Numbered from the stretch's first letter, positions 1 through 5,444 are shown. The stretch: DNA of 5,444 nt from Myxococcales bacterium (GCA_026989995.1 JALSIO010000109.1:1-5444), one strand, 5' to 3'. Notes: generated by a model from the letters alone, not told the origin. A program made the numbers and translations.

Positions 1-389
1 CCGAGGCCCGCCGGGCCCGGGAGGCCCTCGAGGCCGAGCTCGGTCGGGTCGGTCGCGCCCTCGACGCGGCGGGTGCGCGGATCGGCGGCCGGCTCGCGGA
101 GGGGATCGCGGCCGGGGAGCTCCGGAGCGGCGCGCGGGCGCTCGCCTTCCTGCAGGCGGAGCGGAGGCGGACGGCGGAGCGGCTCCGCCGCGCGGCGGAG
201 CGCGAGGCGACACTGCGCGGCGAGGTGAGCCGGGCGCACGGTCGGGTGCGGGCGCTCGAGATCCTGGAGGCCCGCCGGCGCGCCGCCCATCAGCGGGGGC
301 AGCAGCGAATAGAACAGCGGGAGCTCGACGAGGTGGCCGCGCGCGGACGGGCCCGCGCGCGGCGGGAGCTCGGGGAGAACGCGGGATGA
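1..389 (+). CDS. fliJ: FliJ, flagellar export chaperone/stalk protein (5' end missing)
   Basis: This is the 3' part of a gene that begins before the window. The frame reads from base 3 and stops at TGA 387-389. About 128 residues are visible, all charged, Arg/Glu/Ala-rich and helix-forming, as expected of the FliJ antiparallel coiled coil. The C-terminal part carries the FliJ-type signature: an ALE-x(3)-EARR stretch followed by an EQRELDEVAARGRARARRE tail, very like the 'EQ-x-x-LDE-x-A' ending of known family members. FliJ is usually about 145-150 residues, so only some 20 N-terminal residues are likely missing. In known systems FliJ is the central stalk of the FliI ATPase ring, contacts the FlhA export gate and escorts empty chaperones. 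The stop overlaps the next start (ATGA), so the two genes are probably translationally coupled. The upstream neighbour is expected to be fliI, but it lies outside the window. Confidence 0.85.
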   Translation, partial: EARRAREALEAELGRVGRALDAAGARIGGRLAEGIAAGELRSGARALAFLQAERRRTAERLRRAAEREATLRGEVSRAHGRVRALEILEARRRAAHQRGQQRIEQRELDEVAARGRARARRELGENAG

Positions 390-922
390 ACGGACGGATC
401 GGATCGAGGTGGATGGCGGCGGGCCTCATGGCCTGCATCGCGCTCGCGCCCGCCGGCGCCGAGGAGGAGCCGGGGCCGGTGCCGCCCGCGCTCCGGGACG
501 GCGTCGATCGCCTGGCCGAGGAGCTGCGGGAACGCCAGCGCGCTCTCGAGGCCAGGGAGCGCGATCTCGACGAGCGGGAGCGAAGCCTCTCGGACCTCGA
601 GGCGCGCCTCGACGCCCGGCTCGCGGAGCTCGCCGAGATCCGCGAGCTCGTGGACGAGCGCGTCGCCCGCTTCAGCGAGGAGGCCGGAGATCGCGTGGCC
701 CGGCTCGCCAAGGTGTACGCCGCGATGCCCCCGACCCGGGCCGCGCCGCTGCTCCAGCGGCTCGAGGTGGAGCTCGCCACGGAGGTGCTCGCGCGGATGA
801 AGCCCAAGAAGTCCGCGGCGGTGCTCGCCGTCATGGCGCCCGAGCGCGCGCTCGTCCTGAGCCGCCGGGTGGCGCGTCCGCTTTCCGGGGAGCCGGAAGC
901 GGCCGGGGGGGGACGGCTGTGA
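386..922 (+). CDS. MotE-family (YlxF-like) secreted coiled-coil protein with MgtE-N-like domain
   Basis: A protein of 178 residues. The N-terminus has a short basic stretch (R4, R8), a hydrophobic core (about residues 9-23) and an A-G-A site before E26, which reads as a Sec signal peptide with cleavage near residue 25. Residues about 36-100 are heptad-like and rich in Glu, Arg and Leu, so probably a coiled coil. Residues 103-163 resemble the MotE/MgtE N-terminal-like domain: a 'K-x-Y-x-x-M-P-x-x-x-AA' opening, then repeated short helices around 'ARMKPKKSAAVLAVMAPERA'. The rhizobial MotE family member is a periplasmic chaperone for the motor protein MotC, and the Bacillus counterpart YlxF sits between fliJ and fliK exactly as here. 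Its job in this organism is unknown; no motC is visible. GGGGAG at 372-377 lies 8 bases before the ATG. The start overlaps fliJ by four bases and the stop overlaps the fliK GTG by four (GTGA). Confidence 0.82.
   Translation: MNGRIGSRWMAAGLMACIALAPAGAEEEPGPVPPALRDGVDRLAEELRERQRALEARERDLDERERSLSDLEARLDARLAELAEIRELVDERVARFSEEAGDRVARLAKVYAAMPPTRAAPLLQRLEVELATEVLARMKPKKSAAVLAVMAPERALVLSRRVARPLSGEPEAAGGGRL
905..912 (+). repeat. Run of eight G at the motE-fliK junction
   Basis: Eight consecutive G bases lie in the last codons of the MotE-like gene, seven bases before the fliK GTG. The run probably also serves as the purine-rich ribosome-binding region of fliK (GGGGGA ending at 913). The fliK frame is open through this point, so a one-base change in the run would join the two genes. 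See the findings. Confidence 0.6.
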
Positions 923-2544
923 ACGCCCCGAGGGTGGCGCGGGTGATGGACCTCGTGGGAGGGCAGGGCGCGTCTGCCGCGGAGACGGCCGCCGCGGCCG
1001 GGGGCTTCGACCGCGAGCTCGGCCGCGCCCTCGGCCGGGAAGGCCCCGCGTCGGCCCCGGCCGAGGCGGGGCGGGCCCGGGACGGCGTGTCCCGGGAGTC
1101 GGGCGGAGCGGATCCCACTCCCGAGGCCGGGGAGCCGGCCCGCCCCCGCGCGCGGACGGCGGACCCCGAGGTGAAGGCCGGGGAGGGTGCGGACGGGCGC
1201 GCGCAGACCGAGGACACCGCGGACGCGGCGGAGGCGGCGCGGGCCGGAGCAGGCCTCGCGCCGCCGGCACCCGCTCCGGAGCCCGGTGCTCCCACCCTCC
1301 TGGCACTGCGCGGGGCCGGGATCGCGTTGGAGGCCGAGACCGGTCGTCCCGCCGCGCTGCCCGCAGACGCGCGCCCGCCGGGAGCGCGGGACGAGGCCGC
1401 ACCGTCCCATGCGGCGGAGCAGCCGGCCGAGCGCCTGCGGGCACCGCTCGCAGCGGGAACGCCGCCGGAGCGTCTGGAGTCGCGCGCCGCCGCGACCGCC
1501 CCACCGGAGACGCGCGGTGCGCCGGGCTCGCCGGAGCCGCCGGCCGCGCGATCCACGGTGGCCGCGGCTCTGCCGAACCCGCCGGAAGCGCGGCCCGGGG
1601 CCCCGGTGGCGGACCGCGCGACGGCGACCGCCCGGCCCGGGACGAACCCGCCGGCCGGCGGGGATCCGTCCGGGACGGCAGCGCCGGCCCCGGACGTCCG
1701 CGCCGACCGTCTGCCCTCCCGGGCGGAGGGGCTCCGCCAGGGTGGCGCCGAACCCGCCGGCCCGCTCTCGCGGCCGCACGGAGCGCCCGGGCCGGCCGCT
1801 TCGCGGGCCGCACCCGCACACCACGACCCCTCGGGCGGGGGGCGCCATCCTGGCGAGGGCGAATCGGGCGGGCGCGGGGCGTCCCCGGAGCCCGGCTCGG
1901 CCCGGCCCGCGGACGCCGCCCTGGGAGCCCGTCCCGAGCCGGTGGCCTCCGGAGCCGCACCCCCCGCCGCCGCGACGGGCGGCGAGGGCGTGGATGGCCG
2001 GGACGCCGTCCTCGCGCCGCACGGGGTCACGGGCGCCGCCGCGGCCACCCCGTCCACCGCGGCGGGCTCCACCGGCCCGTCTGCGGCGAGCCCGCCCGAG
2101 GCGCTGCCGCTGCACGTGGAGTGGCTCGCTGCCCGCGGCGGCGGCCGGGCGCGGATCCGCCTCCATCCGCCGGAGCTCGGCGCCGTCGACCTGCTGGTCC
2201 GCGTGCGCGGCTCCGCGGTGCAGATCGTGGTCTCCGCGCACGAGGCCGCCACCCGGGCGGTGGTGAGCGCGGGCCGGGAGGGCCTCGTGGACGCCCTCGC
2301 GGCCCGGGATCTGCGGGTCGATCACTTCGAAGTGTCGGATCCGTCGCCCGGAGGAGACGCCGGGCACGGCGAGTTCCGGGAGCACCGGGAAGGCGGCCAG
2401 GCCGGCGAGGGCCACGCCGGCCGCGAGGCGGCGCCCGCCCCGCGGCTCGGTGCGGCCGCCGGCTCCGGTCCGGCGCGGGAGGAACCCGTGCCCCCCTGGC
2501 AGCGCTCAACCGGCCAGTCGGCCGGGGTGGACCTGCGGGTCTAG
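919..2544 (+). CDS. fliK: FliK, flagellar hook-length control protein
   Basis: A protein of 541 residues from a GTG start that overlaps the preceding stop (GTGA), with a G-rich Shine-Dalgarno-like stretch (905-913) five bases upstream. The frame stays open back to 409, but that part is the motE gene in another frame. An ATG at 946 is a weaker alternative start. Residues 1 to about 395 are low-complexity Ala/Pro/Gly/Arg/Glu with one Phe (F30) and no Tyr, Trp or Cys, so disordered, as expected for the export signal and ruler part. Residues about 396-475 form the Flg_hook (FliK C-terminal) domain, recognised from 'IRLHPPELGAVDLLVRVRG' (L415, P418, E419, L420, G421) and the strand-helix pattern that follows. 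FliK is secreted through the flagellar type III system, measures hook length and contacts FlhB to switch export from hook to filament subunits. It is longer than the Salmonella protein (405 residues). The tail (476-541) is again Gly/Arg/Glu-rich. Confidence 0.9.
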   Translation: MNAPRVARVMDLVGGQGASAAETAAAAGGFDRELGRALGREGPASAPAEAGRARDGVSRESGGADPTPEAGEPARPRARTADPEVKAGEGADGRAQTEDTADAAEAARAGAGLAPPAPAPEPGAPTLLALRGAGIALEAETGRPAALPADARPPGARDEAAPSHAAEQPAERLRAPLAAGTPPERLESRAAATAPPETRGAPGSPEPPAARSTVAAALPNPPEARPGAPVADRATATARPGTNPPAGGDPSGTAAPAPDVRADRLPSRAEGLRQGGAEPAGPLSRPHGAPGPAASRAAPAHHDPSGGGRHPGEGESGGRGASPEPGSARPADAALGARPEPVASGAAPPAAATGGEGVDGRDAVLAPHGVTGAAAATPSTAAGSTGPSAASPPEALPLHVEWLAARGGGRARIRLHPPELGAVDLLVRVRGSAVQIVVSAHEAATRAVVSAGREGLVDALAARDLRVDHFEVSDPSPGGDAGHGEFREHREGGQAGEGHAGREAAPAPRLGAAAGSGPAREEPVPPWQRSTGQSAGVDLRV

Positions 2545-2560
2545 GGCCGCAGGGGAATCG

Positions 2561-2566
2561 AGGAGG
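2561..2566 (+). promoter_or_regulatory. Ribosome-binding site of flgD
   Basis: AGGAGG, a near-perfect Shine-Dalgarno sequence, ends 8 bases before the ATG at 2575 and lies in the 30-base gap after fliK. It fixes the flgD start and shows that flgD initiates independently rather than by stop/start overlap, unlike the preceding genes. Confidence 0.85.
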
Positions 2567-2574
2567 ACAGGCGG

Positions 2575-3297
2575 ATGTCCGAGCCCGTCGTGGACCTGAG
2601 GCAGCTCCTGGGGGGGCCGCCGCCCGAGCCCGAGAAGAAGACCGGCGACCTCGGTCGGGACGAGTTCCTGCGCATGCTGATCGCGCAGCTCGAGAACCAG
2701 GATCCGCTCAACCCGGCCGACGCCACGCAGTTCACCGAGCAGCTCGCGACCTTCTCGAGCCTCGAGCAGCTGCTCGCGATCCGGGAGGGAATCGACGATC
2801 TCGTGGCGTCGAACCGGGACCGCGAGGCCGGGACGGAGGCTGCGGCCCGCCTCCGGCCGACGGATGTGGTCGGCCGCCAGGTGCTCGTGCCCGGGGACAC
2901 CTTCCGGGTCGGCGACGCGCCGCCGCCCGAGATCCTCTTCGAGCTCTCGGAGCAGGCGGCCCGCGCCTCGCTGGTGCTCACGCGCCAGGACGGGGGTGGG
3001 ACGCCCGTCGAGCTCGACCTCGCGGCCCTCGGGCTCTCGCTTGGACCCGGCCGCCACGCCGTCGATCTCGCGGCGGTCCTCGGGACGGCCGGTCGCGAGC
3101 TCGATCCCGGGGTCTGGCGCTTCGAGGTGCGGGCCTCGGTGCCCGCCGCCGGGGGCGCCGCCCGTCCGGTGGCCGTCACGCCACTGGTCTGGGAGCGGGT
3201 CCGCGAGGCATCGCTCCGGGAGGCCGATCCGAGCCTGCGGCTCGGCGCCGGCGAGGTGCGCCTCTCGGAGGTCCTCGCCGTGCGGGAGGGCACCTGA
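2575..3297 (+). CDS. flgD: FlgD, flagellar hook cap (hook assembly scaffold) protein
   Basis: A protein of 240 residues, within the normal range for FlgD. The family's best conserved block is present at residues 29-67: 'DEFLRMLIAQLENQDPLNP' followed by a T-x-F-T-E-Q-L-A-T-F-S-S-L-E-Q-L-L stretch. The C-terminal part starts at 'DVVGRQVLVPGD' (from D97). It has the Gly- and beta-rich pattern of the FlgD Ig-like/Tudor-like domains, ending with 'LRLGAGEVRLSEVLAVREGT', which matches the usual '-L-x-LG-x-G-x-V-x-L-s-x-V' ending. FlgD is exported by the flagellar type III system and sits at the tip of the growing hook, where it lets FlgE subunits assemble; it is lost when the hook is complete. Its place directly before the flgE region fits that role. 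The stop overlaps the next ATG by one base (TGATG). A run of seven G (2610-2616) lies at codons 12-14. Confidence 0.95.
   Translation: MSEPVVDLRQLLGGPPPEPEKKTGDLGRDEFLRMLIAQLENQDPLNPADATQFTEQLATFSSLEQLLAIREGIDDLVASNRDREAGTEAAARLRPTDVVGRQVLVPGDTFRVGDAPPPEILFELSEQAARASLVLTRQDGGGTPVELDLAALGLSLGPGRHAVDLAAVLGTAGRELDPGVWRFEVRASVPAAGGAARPVAVTPLVWERVREASLREADPSLRLGAGEVRLSEVLAVREGT
3284..3290 (+). promoter_or_regulatory. Ribosome-binding site of the small ORF after flgD
   Basis: GGGAGGG lies inside the last flgD codons, 6 bases before the ATG at 3297. The good spacing, together with the TGATG stop/start overlap, is the main argument that the small ORF is translated. Confidence 0.55.
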
Positions 3298-3560
3298 TGG
3301 CGGTCCGGGCAGGCGGGCTGTGGGCCCGCATCCGGCTGTGGCTCCGGGCCCGGCCGGCGCCTGCCTTCGACGAGTTGCTGGCGCGAGCGGAGGAGGAGCT
3401 CGCGCCCACCCTGCTGCGGGTCCGCAGCCTGGAGCGTGCGCTCCGGGGGCGGGCGGCCTCGCAGTCCCGTGACCCGAGGGCCGAGGGAGCGGCACCGGGG
3501 TCCCTTCGAGCCGTGCCCATGGGGCGCGGCACATCCGCCCGGACTCGGCTCCGGGCCTGA
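3297..3560 (+). CDS. Small hypothetical protein coupled to flgD, upstream of flgE
   Basis: An 87-residue ORF that I do not recognise. It starts at an ATG overlapping the flgD stop (TGATG) with a good Shine-Dalgarno (GGGAGGG), and ends 16 bases before flgE. The N-terminus (residues 8-18, L-W-A-R-I-R-L-W-L-R-A) is a basic amphipathic stretch that might lie on a membrane surface. Residues 24-52 are acidic/Leu-rich and helix-forming. The last 35 residues are Arg/Gly/Ser-rich and probably disordered. In many bacteria a small flagellar operon protein (TIGR02530 type) lies in this slot, but I do not see that family's sequence pattern here. By hand count about 11 of 87 codons end in A or T, with only three or so in the first half, so the first half looks clearly coding and the second half less so. 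It could be a real small flagellar protein, a degraded relic or a translated leader. It has no clear signal peptide. Confidence 0.55.
   Translation: MAVRAGGLWARIRLWLRARPAPAFDELLARAEEELAPTLLRVRSLERALRGRAASQSRDPRAEGAAPGSLRAVPMGRGTSARTRLRA
3537..3556 (+). other. Short inverted repeat (RNA hairpin) just before the flgE ribosome-binding site
   Basis: Arms 3537-3543 (GCCCGGA) and 3550-3556 (TCCGGGC) pair perfectly over 7 bp around a 6-base loop. The hairpin covers the last codons of the small ORF and ends six bases before the flgE Shine-Dalgarno. There is no T run, so it is not a classical terminator. Such stems occur by chance at this GC content, so a function is only possible. Confidence 0.35.
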
Positions 3561-3561
3561 G

Positions 3562-3567
3562 AAGGAG
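3562..3567 (+). promoter_or_regulatory. Ribosome-binding site of flgE
   Basis: AAGGAG (within GAAGGAGAA) lies 9 bases before the ATG at 3577. This fixes the flgE start. An upstream in-frame ATG at 3436 would add an Arg/Pro-rich stretch unlike any hook protein and is rejected. Confidence 0.85.
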
Positions 3568-3576
3568 AACACCGAC

Positions 3577-4938
3577 ATGCCTCTCGCAGGAGCTCTGTTC
3601 GCCGGCGTGACCGGCCTCGACACCAACTCGACGGCGATCTCGGTGATCGGCGACAACATCGCGAACTCGAACACCATCGGCTTCAAGGGACGGCGGGTCG
3701 AGTTCGCCGACATCCTCGGCCAGAGCATCGCCGCCATCGGTGGCTTCTCGCAGACGGGCGCCGGTGCCCGCACCGCCCGGATCAGCCAGCAGTTCTCGCA
3801 GGGGACCTTCGAGTCCACCAACCGGGCCACCGACCTCGCCATCGAGGGGCGGGGCTTCTTCGTGCTGAACGGCGCGGAGGGAACCTTCTACAGCCGGGCC
3901 GGGATCTTCGACATCGACAACCAGGGATTCCTCGTGAACCCCCAGGGCCTGCGGCTCCAGGGCTTCGGGGTGGATCCCGCCACCGGCCAGAGCAACGGGC
4001 AGATCGGGGACATCCAGCTCGTCACCACGCTCTCGCCTCCCCGCAGCACCACGACCATGGATCTCTCGGTGAATCTCGACGCGAGCCCGGCCTCCCCGCC
4101 CGCGGTGGGGACGCTCTTCGACCCCGCAAACGTGAACGCCACCACCCAACACCGGGTGGTCATGACCCTCTTCGACTCGCTCGGCAACCCGCACGCCGCC
4201 ACGGTGTATTTCAACAAGCTCTCCGAGGCCGGCTCTCCGCCGGTCCACCGCTGGCAGTTCACCGTGGCCACCCCGCCCTCGGAGACCACCATCCCGCCTG
4301 GCGCCGGGGACGAGGTGGTGATCCAGCAGAACCCGGCCGGCGGTGCCGCCCAGGGTGTGCTCCAGTTCGACGCGAACGGCGTGCTGCAGCAGGTGGAGTA
4401 CCCCTCGGGCACGGTGCTCACGGCGAATCCCACCATCCGCTTCCAGTTCAGCGGGGGCGCGGCGCCGGACCAGGACGTGACGCTGAACTTCGGGCCGCCG
4501 CTCGGCCAGGGCGATGCCACCACGCAGTTCGCCGCCGACACCTCGACCACCAACGCCTTCAGCCAGGACGGCTTCGGGCCGGGGACCATCCAACGGGTGA
4601 GCATCGACGACGACGGCTTCCTGACCGTGCAGTTCAGCAATGGCGAGACGCAGAACCTGGCCCAGATCGCGCTGGCGAGCTTCCCCAACGTGCAGGGGCT
4701 GCTCGCCACCGGGAACAACAACTTCGTGGAGTCCCGCGACTCCGGGCAGGCGCTGATCGGGGAGCCCGGGAGCGGCGGCTTCGGCTCGATCCGGGCCAGC
4801 AACCTGGAGCAGTCCAACGTGGACCTCGCCACCGAGTTCGTGAAGCTCATCATCAACCAGCGGGCCTTCCAGGCCAACACCCGGACCATCTCGGTGACCA
4901 ACGAGCTGCTCGCGAACCTGGTGGCGCTCGGCCAGTAA
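3577..4938 (+). CDS. flgE: FlgE, flagellar hook protein
   Basis: A protein of 453 residues, somewhat longer than the Salmonella hook protein (about 400). The N-terminal D0 part is textbook: 'LFAGVTGLDTNSTAISVIGD' (residues 7-26), then NIANSNTIGFKG. The flagellar basal-body/hook motif 'AIEGRGFFVL' begins at residue 88 and is followed by 'TFYSRAGIFDIDNQGFLVNP' from residue 103. The middle (about 150-370) is the variable, Thr/Asn/Gln/Gly-rich surface domain, including 'MTLFDSLGNPHAATVYF', typical of FlgE D2. The C-terminal helix (413-453) is the conserved 'SNVDLATEFVKLIINQRAFQ' block, ending in ANTRTISVTNELLANLVALGQ-type sequence. I see no Cys. FlgE subunits are exported by the flagellar type III system and polymerise under the FlgD cap into the hook joining rod and filament. 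It has more Asn, Thr, Gln and Phe and visibly lower GC than fliK. Hairpins flank the gene on both sides (3537-3556 and 4947-4976). Confidence 0.97.
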   Translation: MPLAGALFAGVTGLDTNSTAISVIGDNIANSNTIGFKGRRVEFADILGQSIAAIGGFSQTGAGARTARISQQFSQGTFESTNRATDLAIEGRGFFVLNGAEGTFYSRAGIFDIDNQGFLVNPQGLRLQGFGVDPATGQSNGQIGDIQLVTTLSPPRSTTTMDLSVNLDASPASPPAVGTLFDPANVNATTQHRVVMTLFDSLGNPHAATVYFNKLSEAGSPPVHRWQFTVATPPSETTIPPGAGDEVVIQQNPAGGAAQGVLQFDANGVLQQVEYPSGTVLTANPTIRFQFSGGAAPDQDVTLNFGPPLGQGDATTQFAADTSTTNAFSQDGFGPGTIQRVSIDDDGFLTVQFSNGETQNLAQIALASFPNVQGLLATGNNNFVESRDSGQALIGEPGSGGFGSIRASNLEQSNVDLATEFVKLIINQRAFQANTRTISVTNELLANLVALGQ

Positions 4939-4946
4939 CGTGGGCT

Positions 4947-4976
4947 CCGGGCCCGCGGCCTGTGCCGCGGGCCCGG
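4947..4976 (+). terminator. Strong 13-bp hairpin after flgE (terminator-like or mRNA-stabilising, no T run)
   Basis: Arms 4947-4959 and 4964-4976 are perfectly complementary over 13 bp, all G and C, around the 4-base loop CTGT. The stem starts 8 bases after the flgE stop and lies in the 59-base gap before the LysM gene. No T run follows, so it is not a canonical Rho-independent terminator. It could be a U-less terminator, a partial attenuator, or a 3' stem that protects a processed flgE message and raises hook-protein output over the downstream gene. The stem itself is certain; its function is inferred. Confidence 0.65.
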
Positions 4977-4997
4977 GCGCCGGGGAGGGGCAGGCCC

Positions 4998-5444
4998 ATG
5001 GCGATCCAGGACGCGATGGCGGCGGTCTTCGCGGCCGGCCATCGGCTCCCGTCGACGCGAGCGACGGACCCGCCGGAGCGCGCGGGGCGGGGCGGGCGGG
5101 GGACGCCCGCCGTCGCCGCGGGCGACTTCGAGGGGCGCCTCGCGCGGCTCCTGCCGCCCTCGGTCGGCCGCACCGGGGAGGGGGAGGCGGCGCCCCGGAC
5201 GCCGCCGGGCTCGGGGACCGCGGCGCGGGCCTTTCCGGCCGCGGTCCGCCCGGGCCCGGTGCGCGAGCCGGGGGCCGAGCCGGCCGAGCGGGTGCACCGG
5301 GTTCGGCGGGGCGACACCCTCTGGGACCTCGCGCGCCGCTATGGAACCACCGTCGGGGCGATCGCGCGGGCCAACGGCCTCGCGGACCCCGACCGGATCC
5401 TCGCGGGCAGTCGGCTGCGGATCCCGTCGGGCACGTCCGAGGCC
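4998..5444 (+). CDS. LysM-domain (peptidoglycan-binding) protein, 3' end missing
   Basis: 149 residues are visible and the frame runs off the window. The ATG at 4998 has GGAGGGG (4984-4990) upstream with good spacing; a GTG at 4962 inside the hairpin is unlikely. Residues 100-143 are a clear LysM domain: 'HRVRRGDTLWDLARRYGTTV', then an A-I-A-R-A-N-G-L segment and the closing 'ILAGSRLRIP'. LysM domains bind N-acetylglucosamine in peptidoglycan. Residues 14-98 are Arg/Pro/Gly/Ala-rich and probably disordered. The N-terminus has only a weak hydrophobic patch (AMAAVFAA, residues 6-13) after an acidic residue, so no standard Sec signal peptide. It does carry F44-x-x-x-L48, like flagellar export substrates. 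The missing C-terminus may hold a hydrolase domain (for example peptidase M23 or a muramidase) or more LysM repeats. Placement right after flgE suggests a role in wall remodelling or anchoring for the flagellum. The LysM call is firm; the role is inferred. Confidence 0.85.
   Translation, partial: MAIQDAMAAVFAAGHRLPSTRATDPPERAGRGGRGTPAVAAGDFEGRLARLLPPSVGRTGEGEAAPRTPPGSGTAARAFPAAVRPGPVREPGAEPAERVHRVRRGDTLWDLARRYGTTVGAIARANGLADPDRILAGSRLRIPSGTSEA

Noticed and set aside
386..460. Possible lipoprotein signal in the MotE-like protein (L14-M-A-C17)
   Set aside because: Only eight residues separate Arg8 from Cys17, too short for a good hydrophobic core. The hydrophobic stretch continues to an A-G-A site at 25, which fits ordinary Sec cleavage better.
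1301..1318. TGGCAC resembling a sigma-54 -24 element
   Set aside because: It lies inside fliK and no TTGC follows at the -12 position; GGGG is found instead.
290..1960. 556-codon open frame on the minus strand opposite motE and fliK (also 831-2252 minus and 1187-2266 plus)
   Set aside because: These lie opposite or out of frame with genes having clear domains; their Arg/Pro-rich translations have no recognisable domain. Long shadow frames are expected where stop codons are rare at this GC content.
3436..3576. Upstream ATG extending flgE by 47 residues
   Set aside because: The extension is Arg/Pro/Gly-rich and not hook-like, and the ATG at 3577 has a proper ribosome-binding site and the conserved FlgE N-terminus.
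2506..4593. 695-codon open frame on the minus strand across flgD and flgE, and 3888-5297 minus
   Set aside because: Antisense to two firmly identified genes; the translation is low-complexity with no motif. A GC-rich shadow.
4962..4997. GTG start 36 bases upstream of the LysM gene's ATG
   Set aside because: It sits within the hairpin, has no ribosome-binding site and adds only Arg/Pro/Gly residues that make no signal peptide.

Overview
The window is a stretch of a flagellar (hook and export) gene cluster from a very GC-rich bacterium. By eye roughly three quarters of the bases are G or C, and third codon positions are almost always G or C. All genes run on the + strand. They are packed with stop/start overlaps or gaps of 16 to 59 bases, so this looks like one long operon with no internal promoter that I can recognise. 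The order fliJ, a MotE-family gene, fliK, flgD, a small ORF, flgE resembles the fliJ-ylxF-fliK-flgD-flgE arrangement known from Bacillus and several deltaproteobacterial-type lineages. Together with the high GC this suggests a GC-rich proteobacterial or deltaproteobacterial-grade organism, but I cannot name a taxon.

Layout: 1-389 is the 3' part of fliJ. 386-922 encodes a secreted coiled-coil protein with a MotE/MgtE-N-like domain. 919-2544 is fliK, the hook-length ruler, with a very long disordered Ala/Pro/Gly/Arg-rich N-terminal part and a recognisable C-terminal Flg_hook domain. 2575-3297 is flgD, the hook cap. 3297-3560 is an unrecognised 87-residue ORF coupled to flgD. 3577-4938 is flgE, the hook protein. 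A strong 13-bp hairpin (4947-4976) follows flgE. 4998 to the window end is the 5' part of a gene encoding a LysM-domain protein with no Sec-type signal peptide.

How it fits together: FliJ serves the flagellar type III export apparatus. FlgD caps the growing hook, FlgE is the hook subunit, and FliK measures hook length and triggers the switch in export specificity. The MotE-like protein is probably periplasmic and may help the motor or the envelope-spanning parts. The LysM protein probably binds peptidoglycan. Nothing here is a wholly new system. The parts that deserve attention are the LysM protein (possibly a substrate of the flagellar export machine), the orphan small ORF between flgD and flgE, the hairpins flanking flgE, and an eight-G run at the motE-fliK junction.
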